From the NCBI GenBank assembly GCA_027491255.1, contig JAIXWM010000085.1, positions 1 to 64,000 on the forward strand: a DNA stretch of 64,000 nucleotides, read 5' to 3'. Below, in pieces: positions 29,408-37,981 of the stretch; within the stretch, counting starts at the first letter, position 1; each line of letters begins with the position of its first letter. A model generated the notes under the pieces. That model searched no databases and was not told the DNA's origin. It saw only the letters and a program-made list of their open reading frames with translations. This DNA comes from Rubrivivax sp. (lineage in GTDB: Bacteria > Pseudomonadota > Gammaproteobacteria > Burkholderiales > Burkholderiaceae_C). A program made the position numbers and the translations under genes.

Positions 29408-30337
29408 ATGGGATTCCTCCTCGAGACGCTGATAGGCGGCCTGATGGCCGGAATGCTGTACTCGCTGATCGCGCTGGGCTTCGTGCTGATCTTCAAGGCC
29501 AGCGGCGTCTTCAACTTCGCCCAGGGAGCGATGGTGCTGTTCGCCGCGCTGGCGATGGCGCGCTTCTCGGAGTGGTTCCCGCAGTGGCTGGGCTTCGACA
29601 GCAAGGTGCTGGCCAACGTGCTGGCCTTCGCCGCCGCGCTGGCGGTGATGGTAGTCGTCGCCTGGCTGATCGAGCGCCTGGTGCTGGGCAAGCTGGTCAA
29701 CCAGGAGGGCATCACCCTGCTGATGGCCACGCTGGGCATCACCTACTTCCTCGACGGTTTCGGCCAGACGCTGTTCGGCAGCGAGATCTACAAGATCGAC
29801 GTCGGCCTGCCGAAGGACCCGATGTTCCTGCTCGAGAGCGTGTTCCAGGGCGGCGTCCTGGTCAACAAGGAAGACCTCTACGCTGCGTGCATCGCCGCGG
29901 CATTGGTGATCCTGCTGTCGCTTTTCTTCCAGTACACGTCCACCGGCCGCGCGCTGCGCGCAGTGGCCGACGACCACCAGGCCGCGCAGTCCATCGGCAT
30001 TCCGCTGAACCGGATCTGGGTCATCGTCTGGAGCGTGGCAGGTTTCGTCGCCCTGGTGGCGGGCGTGATCTGGGGCAGCAAGCTCGGAGTGCAGTTCTCG
30101 CTGTCGCTGGTGGCGCTGAAGGCGCTGCCGGTGGTCATCCTCGGCGGCCTGACCTCGGTGCCCGGGGCCATCATCGGCGGGCTGATCATCGGCGTGGGCG
30201 AGAAGGTCTCCGAGGTCTACCTCGGCCCGGCGCTGGGCGGCGGCATCGAGATCTGGTTCGGCTACGTGCTGGTGCTGTTCGTGCTGCTCGTGCGGCCCCA
30301 GGGCCTGTTCGGCGAGAAGATCATCGACCGGGTGTGA
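29408..30337 (+). CDS. livH: Branched-chain-type ABC transporter permease LivH (second system)
   Basis: 309 residues, about eight membrane helices. LivH features: GLMAGMLYSLIALGFVLIFKASGVFNFAQGAM at the start, RAVADDHQAAQSIGIPLNRI in the cytoplasmic loop and VVILGGLTSVPGAIIGGLIIG near the end. ATG 29408 lies 12 bases after livG. Forms the membrane pore with the downstream LivM. Confidence 0.92.
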   Translation: MGFLLETLIGGLMAGMLYSLIALGFVLIFKASGVFNFAQGAMVLFAALAMARFSEWFPQWLGFDSKVLANVLAFAAALAVMVVVAWLIERLVLGKLVNQEGITLLMATLGITYFLDGFGQTLFGSEIYKIDVGLPKDPMFLLESVFQGGVLVNKEDLYAACIAAALVILLSLFFQYTSTGRALRAVADDHQAAQSIGIPLNRIWVIVWSVAGFVALVAGVIWGSKLGVQFSLSLVALKALPVVILGGLTSVPGAIIGGLIIGVGEKVSEVYLGPALGGGIEIWFGYVLVLFVLLVRPQGLFGEKIIDRV

Positions 30338-30405
30338 TGCGATGCAGCGCTTCGAGTTTCAATCCAGTACCAAGCACGCCGCGGCCCTCGCCAGGCTGCG
30401 GCATG

Positions 30406-30438
30406 CGCTCCCGCAAGGGGCCGCGACCTACGGGAGCG
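30406..30438 (+). promoter_or_regulatory. Intercistronic hairpin over the livM ribosome-binding region
   Basis: Arms CGCTCCCG (30406-30413) and CGGGAGCG (30431-30438) pair perfectly around a 17-base loop, inside the 108-base livH-livM spacer. The right arm contains GGGAG, the only plausible ribosome-binding sequence before the livM ATG at 30446. Pairing would hide it, suggesting translational control or mRNA processing (inference). Confidence 0.4.
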
Positions 30439-30445
30439 TCCGGGC

Positions 30446-31522
30446 ATGATCTATCGTGAGAACGGCCAGTTCAAGACCAGCTACCGGAAAGATCAGCAGA
30501 TCTTCCCGATTGCGCAGGACCGCCTGGCCATCATGCTGCTGCTGCTCTTGGCTGCGCTCGTCGTGCCCGTGCTGGCCGACGAGTACATGTTCCGCGCCAT
30601 CCTGATCCCGTTCCTGATCCTGTCTCTGGCGGCGCTGGGGCTGAACATCCTCGTGGGCTACTGCGGCCAGGTGTCTCTGGGCACCGGCGCCTTCATGGCG
30701 GTGGGCGCCTATGCAGCCTACAACTTCATGGTCCGCATCGACGGCATGCCGCTGGTGGTGGCCTTGCTGCTCGGCGGCGCCTGCGCGACCGTCTTCGGCG
30801 TGCTGTTCGGCATTCCATCGCTGCGTATCAAGGGCCTGTACCTGGCGGTGGCTACGCTGGCAGCACAGTTCTTTGTCGACTGGATGTTCCTGCGCGTGTC
30901 CTGGTTCACCAACAACAGCACCTCGGGCTCGGTGTCGGTGTCCAACCTCAGTTTCTTCGGCATCCCCATCGACTCGCCGCACGAGAAGTACCTGATGTGC
31001 CTGGCGATCGTCGCCGCCTTCGCGCTGCTGGCCAAGAACCTGGTGCGCAGCCACATCGGGCGCGAATGGATGGCCATCCGCGACATGGACGTGGCCGCCG
31101 CAGTCATCGGCATCCGGCCGGTCTACGCCAAGCTCACCGCCTTTGCGGTCAGCTCCTTCATCGTCGGCGTGTCCGGCGCGCTGTGGGCCTTCGTGCACCT
31201 GGGCTCCTGGGAGCCGGCTGCCTTCTCGATCGACCGCAGCTTCCAGCTGCTGTTCATGGTCATCATCGGCGGCCTGGGGTCGATCATGGGGAGCTTCTTC
31301 GGTGCCGCCTTCATCGTGACCCTGCCGATCTTCCTGAACCAGTTCCTACCCGCGGCGGGCAGTCTGGTGGGGGTGGAGATCAGCACCGCGATGGTGGCGC
31401 ACGCCGAACTGATGATTTTCGGGGGCCTGATCGTCTTCTTCCTGATCGTCGAGCCGCATGGGCTGGCACGCCTATGGTCCACGGCCAAGGAGAAGCTGCG
31501 TTTGTGGCCCTTCCCGCACTGA
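30446..31522 (+). CDS. livM: Branched-chain-type ABC transporter permease LivM (second system)
   Basis: 358 residues. A polar N-terminal stretch of about 28 residues is followed by about ten membrane segments. Family marks: LNILVGYCGQVSLGTGAFMAVGAYAAY, REWMAIRDMDVAAAVIGIRPVYAKL and FMVIIGGLGSIMGSFFGAAF. The C-terminus EPHGLARLWSTAKEKLRLWPFPH is typical. The preceding 108-base gap contains the hairpin at 30406-30438. Confidence 0.92.
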   Translation: MIYRENGQFKTSYRKDQQIFPIAQDRLAIMLLLLLAALVVPVLADEYMFRAILIPFLILSLAALGLNILVGYCGQVSLGTGAFMAVGAYAAYNFMVRIDGMPLVVALLLGGACATVFGVLFGIPSLRIKGLYLAVATLAAQFFVDWMFLRVSWFTNNSTSGSVSVSNLSFFGIPIDSPHEKYLMCLAIVAAFALLAKNLVRSHIGREWMAIRDMDVAAAVIGIRPVYAKLTAFAVSSFIVGVSGALWAFVHLGSWEPAAFSIDRSFQLLFMVIIGGLGSIMGSFFGAAFIVTLPIFLNQFLPAAGSLVGVEISTAMVAHAELMIFGGLIVFFLIVEPHGLARLWSTAKEKLRLWPFPH

Positions 31523-31605
31523 GTGTGTCCTGACGGCCGACGGGCCCCACGAACTTTTTCCGGCACTGACGAGTGCTCCCTTGACATCCCCACTGGAGGC
31601 AAACC

Positions 31606-32943
31606 ATGAGATTCCGATCGATCGCGATGGCTGCCGCTCTGGCCGCCGCGGGCGCCAGCGCCCTGCTGGCCAGCGGCGCCGTCCTGGCCCAGGCCAAGGT
31701 GCAGTTTTTCCCCAGCCTGACAGGACGCACCGGGCCGGTGGCGCCAAACGCGACGCCGTTCGCCAACGGCTATGCCGACTACATGAAGCTGGTCAACCTG
31801 CGCGGCGGCATCAACGGCGTGCAGACGCTGGTGGAGGAGTGCGAGACCGCCTACGCCACCGACCGCGGTGTCGAATGCTACGAGCGGCTGAAGGGCAAGC
31901 ACGGCGGCGCCACTGTGTTCCAGCCGCTTTCCACCGGCATCACCTTCGCGCTGACCGAGAAGATCCCGAACGACAAGATCCCGATGATCACCTCGGGCTA
32001 CGGCCGCAGCGACAGCGCCGACGGCGGCATGTTCAAGTGGAACTTCCCACTGATCGGCCACTACTGGGTTGCCGGTGACACGGTGCTGCAGCACATTGCC
32101 AAGAAGGAAGGCGGCTGGGACAAGCTCAAGGGCAAGAAGATCGCCGTTGTCTACCACGACAGCCCCTTCGGCAAGGAGGTGCTGCCCATCATCACGGAAC
32201 GCAGCAAGATGCATGGCTTCGAAACCTTGCTGCTGCCGGTGCCGGCGCCTGGGGTGGAGCAGAAGTCGATCTGGCTGCAGGTGCGCCAGCAGCGCCCCGA
32301 CTTCGTGATCATGCAGACATGGGGCGTGATGACGCCCACGGCGATCAAGGAGGCCGTAGCCACCGGCTATCCACGCGAGAAGATGTTCGGCACCTGGTGG
32401 TCGGGCGCCGAGCCTGATCTGCGCGACATCGGCGCCGCGGCCAAGGGCTACAGCGCGGTCATGATGCAACATGGCGCCGAGCCTGGCGCAGCGGTGGTCA
32501 AGGAAATCCTGCAGAAGGTGCACGACAAGAACCAGGGCACGGGTCCGCGCGAAGAGGTCGGCCAGGTGCTCTACATGCGTGGCGTCGTCGGTGCGATGCT
32601 TGCTGTCGAAGGCGTGCGCGCAGCACAGGAGCGCTTCGGCAAGGGCAAGGTCATGACTGGCGAGCAGGCGCGCTGGGGCTACGAGAACCTGAACCTCACG
32701 CAGGCCAAGCTCGATGCGCTGGGCTTCAAGGGCGTGATGCGGCCGGTGTCCACCAGTTGCGTCGACCACATGGGCTCTGCCTGGGCCCGCGTCCACACCT
32801 GGGATGGCGCCAAGTTCACCTGGGCCTCCGACTGGCTGGAGGCCGACGAACAGATCATCAAGCCGATGGTCCGCGCCTCGGCCGAGAAGTACGGCGCAGA
32901 GAAGAAGCTCACGCGTCGCGCGCCGGCCGACTGCCAGAGCTGA
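31606..32943 (+). CDS. livK: ABC transporter substrate-binding protein (LivK-like, second system)
   Basis: 445 residues. Signal peptide residues 1-28 (ending AVLAQA). The Peripla_BP_6 fold follows: QFFPSLTGRTGPVAPNATPFANG, GGINGVQTLVEECETAYATDRG, YHDSPFGKEVLPIITE. Cysteines pair in ECETAY/ECYERL and TSCVDH/ADCQS. It differs clearly from the first LivK and resembles binding proteins linked to aromatic or fatty acid CoA ligases. ATG 31606 has GGAGG upstream. Two stacked hairpins follow the stop. Confidence 0.9.
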   Translation: MRFRSIAMAAALAAAGASALLASGAVLAQAKVQFFPSLTGRTGPVAPNATPFANGYADYMKLVNLRGGINGVQTLVEECETAYATDRGVECYERLKGKHGGATVFQPLSTGITFALTEKIPNDKIPMITSGYGRSDSADGGMFKWNFPLIGHYWVAGDTVLQHIAKKEGGWDKLKGKKIAVVYHDSPFGKEVLPIITERSKMHGFETLLLPVPAPGVEQKSIWLQVRQQRPDFVIMQTWGVMTPTAIKEAVATGYPREKMFGTWWSGAEPDLRDIGAAAKGYSAVMMQHGAEPGAAVVKEILQKVHDKNQGTGPREEVGQVLYMRGVVGAMLAVEGVRAAQERFGKGKVMTGEQARWGYENLNLTQAKLDALGFKGVMRPVSTSCVDHMGSAWARVHTWDGAKFTWASDWLEADEQIIKPMVRASAEKYGAEKKLTRRAPADCQS

Positions 32944-32957
32944 ACTCTCCATACTCC

Positions 32958-33011
32958 CAAGGGCCCCGGACGGGGCCCTTGTCCCAGCGCCGCGCGCGGC
33001 GCTGGGACAAG
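32958..33011 (+). promoter_or_regulatory. Two overlapping, mutually exclusive hairpins between livK and livF
   Basis: Hairpin 1 (32958-32981) has 11-base arms caagggccccg / cggggcccttg. Hairpin 2 (32978-33011) pairs cttgtcccagcgccgc with its exact complement, about 16 base pairs. They share bases 32978-32981, so both cannot form completely. No T-run follows. Such structures after a binding-protein gene commonly protect its mRNA and lower expression of the next gene; a switch is possible but unproven. Confidence 0.6.
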
Positions 33012-33028
33012 ATCGTCGAAAGCGTGCC

Positions 33029-33835
33029 ATGAGCAACACCTTCCTCAACGTCAACGGCATCGAGGTCATCTACAACCACGTGATCCTGGTGCTCAAGGGC
33101 GTCTCGCTGCAGGTGCCCGAGGGGCGCGTGGTGGCGCTGCTCGGCGGCAACGGCGCGGGCAAGACGACGACGCTGCGCGCCGTCAGCAACCTGCTGGCCG
33201 GCGAACGAGGCGAGGTCACCAAGGGCTCGATCGAGCTCAAGGGCGAGCGCATCGAGAAGCTCTCGACCGCCGAGATGGTCGAGCGCGGGGTGATCCAGGT
33301 CATGGAGGGCCGGCACTGCTTCGGCCATCTGACGATCGAGGAGAACCTGATGACCGGCGCCTACACCCGCAAGGACGGCAAGGCGGCGGTGGCGCAGACG
33401 CTGGAGAAGGTCTACGCCTACTTCCCGCGCCTGAAGACGAGGCGTACCTCGCAGGCGGCCTACACCTCCGGCGGCGAGCAGCAGATGTGCGCCATCGGCC
33501 GCGCGCTGATGGCCAACCCGAAGATGGTGCTGCTCGACGAGCCCTCGATGGGCCTGGCGCCGCAGATCGTCGAGGAGGTGTTCGAGATCGTCAAGGACCT
33601 GAACACCAAGGAGGGCGTGACCTTCCTGCTCGCCGAGCAGAACACCAACATGGCGCTGCGCTACGCGGACTACGGCTACATCCTCGAGAACGGTCGCGTC
33701 GTGATGGACGGCGAGGCGAAGTCGCTGCGCGAGAACGAGGACGTCAAGGAGTTCTACCTCGGCATGGGCGGCGGCGACCGCAAGAGCTTCCGCGACGTCA
33801 AGAGCTACAAGCGACGCAAGCGCTGGCTGGCCTGA
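33029..33835 (+). CDS. livF: Branched-chain-type ABC transporter ATPase LivF (second system)
   Basis: 268 residues from ATG 33029. Walker A GGNGAGKTTTLRA, the LivF stretch VIQVMEGRHCFGHLTIEENL, signature TSGGEQQMCAIGRALM, Walker B VLLDEPSMGLAPQ and LLAEQNTNMAL at the switch. The C-terminal tail DRKSFRDVKSYKRRKRWLA is longer and more basic than in LivF of amino-acid systems, a feature I associate with liv systems linked to CoA ligases. Completes the second importer. Confidence 0.92.
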   Translation: MSNTFLNVNGIEVIYNHVILVLKGVSLQVPEGRVVALLGGNGAGKTTTLRAVSNLLAGERGEVTKGSIELKGERIEKLSTAEMVERGVIQVMEGRHCFGHLTIEENLMTGAYTRKDGKAAVAQTLEKVYAYFPRLKTRRTSQAAYTSGGEQQMCAIGRALMANPKMVLLDEPSMGLAPQIVEEVFEIVKDLNTKEGVTFLLAEQNTNMALRYADYGYILENGRVVMDGEAKSLRENEDVKEFYLGMGGGDRKSFRDVKSYKRRKRWLA

Positions 33836-33890
33836 GGTGGCCGCCGACCGCACCCGGACACATGCACCACCGCCCCTGCAAGCCCTGACC

Positions 33891-34202
33891 ATGACCGGCG
33901 GCGACACCGACGGCTGGGCCTTCGCCCCCCCGCCCTTCAAGCCCGACGAGGCGCTGCAGCGGCTCGAGCGCGAGTGGCGTGATCTCGGTCTGGTCAAGCG
34001 CGAGGGCCACTTCGAGCGCCGCGGCTTGGCCGTCGCGCGCGCCGCGGTCGATGGCGCAGTCGTGGCGGCAGCGCTGGTGCGCCAGCCCTCCCGGCTCAGC
34101 CCCGAGTGGCAGACCCGAGTGCTGAAGTCCTCCGCCGACGCGCGTGATCTGACGAACGACCTGAAGAAGAAGCTCGCTGCCTGGAGCGACCGCGATGAAT
34201 GA
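33891..34202 (+). CDS. Small conserved-looking protein between livF and the PaaK-like ligase
   Basis: 103 residues from ATG 33891 (an upstream in-frame start at 33837 is less likely). No signal peptide or membrane segment. Its stop lies inside the start region of the ligase gene (8-base overlap at 34195-34202), so it is translationally coupled to it. The sequence is Ala/Arg/Asp-rich and helical (PDEALQRLEREWRDLGLVKREG; SSADARDLTNDLKKKLAAW). No family recognised; a small partner or stabiliser of the ligase is one guess. Confidence 0.7.
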   Translation: MTGGDTDGWAFAPPPFKPDEALQRLEREWRDLGLVKREGHFERRGLAVARAAVDGAVVAAALVRQPSRLSPEWQTRVLKSSADARDLTNDLKKKLAAWSDRDE

Positions 34203-35478
34203 CCTGAACCGGCGGGCCCACCCGCGCCATCTGGACGCCCTGGAGACCCGCAGCCCCGAAGCCCGCGAGTCTGCGCTGCTGGCTGCCCTGCCCGGCATCA
34301 TCACGGCGGCACGCCACGCGCCCGCGATGGCGCAGGCACTGGCCGGCGTCGACGCCGGCGCGGTCGCGAGCCGCGCCGCGCTCGCCGCGCTGCCCGTCAC
34401 CCGCAAACCCGAGTTGCTGGAGCGCCAGAAGGCGCAGCGCGCCACCGATCCCTTCGGCGGCTATTCGGCCATCGGCTGGCGCGGCCTGCGCGGCCTTGCC
34501 GGCGCGCGCCGCGTCTACCAGTCGCCCGGACCGATCTACGAGCCCGAGGGCGACGCTGCCGACTATTGGCGCATCGCGCGCGCACTCGTGGCCGCCGGCT
34601 TCGAGGCCGGGGACCTGGTGCACAACAGCTTCAGCTACCACCTGACGCCTGGCGCCTGGATGATGGAGAGTGGCGCGCAGGCGATCGGCTGCACGGTCTT
34701 CCCCGGCGGCGTGGGCAACACCGAGTTGCAGTTGCAGGCCATGGTCGACCTGCGCCCCGACGCCTACTGCGGCACGCCGAGTTTCCTGCGCATCGCGCTG
34801 GAGAAGGCGGCCGAGGCCGGCATCGAGTTGCCTTCGCTGCGCAAGGCGCTGCTCAGCGGCGAAGCCTTCCCGCCCTCGCTGCGCGACTGGCTGGCCGAGC
34901 GCGGCGTGGCCGGCTACCAGGCGTATGCCACCGCCGACGTCGGCCTGATTGCCTATGAAACAGCGGCGCGCGAGGGTCTGGTCGTCGACGAGGGCGTGAT
35001 CGTCGAGATCGTCCGCCCCGGCACCGGTGACCCGGTCCCCGACGGCGAGGTCGGTGAGGTCGTCGTCACCGTGCTGCACCCCCAATACCCGCTCGTTCGC
35101 TTCGGCACCGGCGACCTGTCCGCCGTGTTGCCGGGGCTGTGCCCGACCGGACGCACGAACCGGCGCATCAAGGGCTGGATGGGACGGGCCGACCAGACCG
35201 CCAAGGTGCGAGGCATGTTCGTGCACCCGAGCCAGGTGGCCGAGGTCGCGCGCCGCCATCCGGAAGTCATCCGCGCGCGTCTGGTTGTGACGGGCGAGAT
35301 GGCCAAGGATGCGATGATGTTGAGAGTGGAAGCCACCTCAGCCCCCGAGGGCCTTGCGCAGGCCGTGGCCGCCACCGTGCGTGACGTCACGAAGCTGCGC
35401 TGCGACGTCGAGATCGAAGCCCCCGGATCGTTGCCCAACGACGGCAAGGTCATCGAGGATGCGCGAAATTACGATTGA
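34195..35478 (+). CDS. Phenylacetate-CoA ligase-like AMP-binding enzyme
   Basis: 427 residues. Adenylate-forming enzyme of the PaaK class: LPVTRKPELLERQ, SPGPIYEPEGD, the core YQAYATADVGLIAYE in place of the YG-TE motif, FGTGDLSAVLPG, and RADQTAKVRGMFVHPSQV with the C-terminal ACT-like segment. Missing is a clear Gly-rich P-loop (SGTTG), so adenylation should be tested. Expected to attach CoA to an aromatic acid. Overlaps the small gene upstream and lies in the operon 26661-36571, giving that operon two CoA ligases. Confidence 0.85.
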   Translation: MNDLNRRAHPRHLDALETRSPEARESALLAALPGIITAARHAPAMAQALAGVDAGAVASRAALAALPVTRKPELLERQKAQRATDPFGGYSAIGWRGLRGLAGARRVYQSPGPIYEPEGDAADYWRIARALVAAGFEAGDLVHNSFSYHLTPGAWMMESGAQAIGCTVFPGGVGNTELQLQAMVDLRPDAYCGTPSFLRIALEKAAEAGIELPSLRKALLSGEAFPPSLRDWLAERGVAGYQAYATADVGLIAYETAAREGLVVDEGVIVEIVRPGTGDPVPDGEVGEVVVTVLHPQYPLVRFGTGDLSAVLPGLCPTGRTNRRIKGWMGRADQTAKVRGMFVHPSQVAEVARRHPEVIRARLVVTGEMAKDAMMLRVEATSAPEGLAQAVAATVRDVTKLRCDVEIEAPGSLPNDGKVIEDARNYD

Positions 35479-35602
35479 TGCCTCGGGTGGCTGTTGCGGG
35501 CGTGCGCATGCGCGTCGCGTGCTGCCCTGCGCCCACGGACCCTGAGGGCTTGTACGTCCGAAGTCGCCCCGAACCCTGTTGTTCCCACCGCTGGAGATCC
35601 CG

Positions 35603-36571
35603 ATGAAGAAGATCCTCGCCACCCTGGCCACGGTCACCGTGGCCGTCGCCGTCCAGGCCTATCCCGACAAGCCCATCAGCATCGTCGTGCCGTTTGCTGC
35701 CGGCGGTCCCACCGACAAGGTCGCCCGCGACCTCGGTGTCGCGCTGTCGAAGCAGCTCAAGGGCCAGACCATCGTCATCGACAACGTCGGTGGCGCCGGC
35801 GGAACGCTGGGCGCCGCCAAGGTCGCCAAGGCGGCACCCGACGGCTACACGCTGCTCGTCCACCACATCGGCATGGCGACCTCGCCCGCCCTGTACCGGA
35901 AGATGCCCTACGACACGCTGGGCGACTTCGAGTACCTCGGCATGATCAACGACGTGCCGATGACCATCGTGGGCCGCCCGACGCTGCCGCCCAACACCTT
36001 CCCAGAGCTCGTGAAGTGGCTCGAGGCCAACAAGGGCAAGATCAACCTCGCCAACGCCGGCCTGGGCGCGGCCTCGCACCTGTGCGGTCTGCTGTTTCAG
36101 CAGAGCCTGAAGATCGACATGGCCACCATCCCCTACAAGGGAACCGCCCCGGCGATGACCGATCTGCTCGGCGGCCAGGTCGACATCATGTGCGACCAGA
36201 CCACCAACACCTCGGGACAGATCGAGTCGGGCAGCATCAAGGCCTACGCAGTGACGAGCGCCAAGCGACTGACGACACCGGCACTTGCCAAGTTGCCGAC
36301 GCTGGACGAGTCGGGCATGAGGAGCTTCAACGTCGGCATCTGGCACGGCCTGTACGCACCCAAGGGGACGCCCAGGGCGATCCAGGACCAGTTGAACGCC
36401 GCGCTGCGCGCCGCACTCAAGGACACGGACTTCATCAAGAAGCAGGAGGCTCTGGGCGCGGTGGTGATGACCGACGCTCGTACCGGTCAGGCCGAACACA
36501 AGAAGTTCGTCGAAGCCGAGATCGCCAAGTGGGGCCCGGTCATCAAGGCCGCCGGGCAGTACGCCGACTGA
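35603..36571 (+). CDS. Tripartite tricarboxylate transporter binding protein (TctC/Bug family)
   Basis: 322 residues. A short signal peptide (MKKILATLATVTVAVAVQA) precedes the Bug-family fold: YPDKPISIVVPFAAGGPTDKVAR, NVGGAGGTLGAAKVAKAAPDGYTLL, IPYKGTAPAMTDLLGGQVDIMCDQ. Such proteins bind carboxylic acids in the periplasm, often without cognate TctAB nearby; none is seen here. Start ATG 35603 has GGAG upstream; 124 bases separate it from the ligase. Last gene of the operon, followed directly by an intrinsic terminator. Confidence 0.92.
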   Translation: MKKILATLATVTVAVAVQAYPDKPISIVVPFAAGGPTDKVARDLGVALSKQLKGQTIVIDNVGGAGGTLGAAKVAKAAPDGYTLLVHHIGMATSPALYRKMPYDTLGDFEYLGMINDVPMTIVGRPTLPPNTFPELVKWLEANKGKINLANAGLGAASHLCGLLFQQSLKIDMATIPYKGTAPAMTDLLGGQVDIMCDQTTNTSGQIESGSIKAYAVTSAKRLTTPALAKLPTLDESGMRSFNVGIWHGLYAPKGTPRAIQDQLNAALRAALKDTDFIKKQEALGAVVMTDARTGQAEHKKFVEAEIAKWGPVIKAAGQYAD

Positions 36572-36595
36572 GCGGGGCTCATCGCTCGACTTCGG

Positions 36596-36620
36596 GGGCC
36601 GGCACTGCCGGCCCTTTTTT
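36596..36620 (+). terminator. Intrinsic terminator of the second uptake operon
   Basis: GGGCCGGC and GCCGGCCC pair perfectly (8 base pairs, loop ACT) and are followed by six T residues at 36615-36620. It lies 25 bases after the TctC-like stop codon and abuts the end of the convergent dtd gene. Confidence 0.85.
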
Positions 36621-37069
36621 CAGTCCGGATCGGTAATGCGCAGCGGAATCGTCACCGGCCCGTCGTTGACCAGGTGCACCTGCATGTCGGCGCCGAAGTG
36701 CCCGCAGGCCACCGGCGCGTGACGCTCGCGCGCGCAGCGCAGCACTTCCTCGTACAGCGCCTGCCCGAGTGCCGGCGGCGCCGCAGCCGAGAAGCTCGGC
36801 CGGTTGCCGCCGCGCGTGTCGGCGGCCAGCGTGAACTGCGACACCACCAGCAGCCCGCCACCGACATCGACGACGCTGCGGTTCATCTTGCCGGCCTCGT
36901 CGGCGAACACGCGCAGCTTCAGCACCTTGTCGACGAGCCGTGCTGCAGTCGCCGGCGTGTCCGCGGGTTCGGCGCAGACCAGGACGAGCAGGCCGCGGTC
37001 GATCGCGCCCACAGTCTCGCCTGCGATGTCGACCCGGGCGGAAGCCACCCGTTGCAGCAAGGCAATCAC
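36620..37069 (-). CDS. dtd: D-aminoacyl-tRNA deacylase
   Basis: 149 residues, the usual DTD length. Removes D-amino acids mis-attached to tRNA. Signature pieces: [13 protein letters not shown] at the start, [20 protein letters not shown] in the centre and the cross-subunit motif [10 protein letters not shown] near the end. The start overlaps the stop of the upstream cation efflux gene by four bases, so the two are co-transcribed. Confidence 0.95.
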   Translation of the reverse strand: MIALLQRVASARVDIAGETVGAIDRGLLVLVCAEPADTPATAARLVDKVLKLRVFADEAGKMNRSVVDVGGGLLVVSQFTLAADTRGGNRPSFSAAAPPALGQALYEEVLRCARERHAPVACGHFGADMQVHLVNDGPVTIPLRITDPD

Positions 37070-37956
37070 AGCAGGTCCTTCGGGTCGCCGAAATGGGCCT
37101 CGACGTCCATCGGCAGCAACTGTATGGACGCACGCAGTCCGGGCACCGCGCTCATCAAGGCCTGTTCGACCGAGGTGCGCAGCGCCGCGGCCCGGCCGAG
37201 TGTCCAGCCCGACGGCATGTGCATGTGCAGGTCGACAAAGCGGCGCTGGCCGGCGCGGCGCGTGTGCACGTGGTCGAAGCGGATCGCCTGGTGGCGGAAG
37301 ACGTCGAGCGTGCGCTCGATCTCGGCCCGCACGTCAGGCTCGAGCGCCTGGTCCATCAGTCCGTCGGCCGAGCGTCGCACCAGCGACACGCCTTCGCGCA
37401 GGATGTTCAGCGCCACGGCGATGGCCACCAGCGGGTCGATCCAGAGCCAGCCGCTGAGCTGGACAGCCACCAGGCCGCCGACCACGCCGATCGAAGTCCA
37501 GACGTCGGTGAACAGGTGCCGAGCGTCGGCCTCGAGCGCCATCGACCGGTGCTCGCGCGCCTTGCGCAGCATCGCGAAGGCGAGCGCGCCGTTCAGCGCC
37601 GAACTCACGAGCGACAGCGCCAGACCCAGGCCCACGGCCTCCAGCGGCTGCGGATCGAACAGGCGCTGCAGCGCCGCGGCGCAGATCGCCAGCGCCGCGG
37701 CGACGATCATCACGCCTTCGAAGCCGCTGGAGAAGTACTCGGCCTTGTGGTGGCCGTAGGGGTGCTCCTCGTCAGGCGGCTGTGCCGCCAGCGTCACCAT
37801 CAGCAGCGCGAACGAAGCGCCGGCCAGATTGACCAGCGACTCCAGCGCATCGGACTGAAGGCTCACCGAACCGGTGACCCACCATGCGCTGGCCTTCAGC
37901 GCGATCGTCGCGACCGCGACCGCCACCGAGAGCTGGAGGTAGGTGCGGACCTGCAT
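37066..37956 (-). CDS. Cation diffusion facilitator family transporter
   Basis: 296 residues. About six membrane helices with the two metal-site motifs: SDALES in helix 2 and HLFTDVWTS in helix 5, plus [13 protein letters not shown] in the loop. The C-terminal cytoplasmic domain ([24 protein letters not shown]) has histidines typical of the regulatory metal site. Expected to export Zn, Co, Fe or similar divalent ions by proton exchange; the metal cannot be told. Upstream of and overlapping dtd. Confidence 0.92.
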   Translation of the reverse strand: MQVRTYLQLSVAVAVATIALKASAWWVTGSVSLQSDALESLVNLAGASFALLMVTLAAQPPDEEHPYGHHKAEYFSSGFEGVMIVAAALAICAAALQRLFDPQPLEAVGLGLALSLVSSALNGALAFAMLRKAREHRSMALEADARHLFTDVWTSIGVVGGLVAVQLSGWLWIDPLVAIAVALNILREGVSLVRRSADGLMDQALEPDVRAEIERTLDVFRHQAIRFDHVHTRRAGQRRFVDLHMHMPSGWTLGRAAALRTSVEQALMSAVPGLRASIQLLPMDVEAHFGDPKDLL

Positions 37957-37981
37957 GAGGTGGGAGCGCCCGCGGAGCCTC

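Noticed and set aside
31554-31600. TTGACA before the second livK as internal promoter
   Set aside because: No -10 element fits between it and the start codon.
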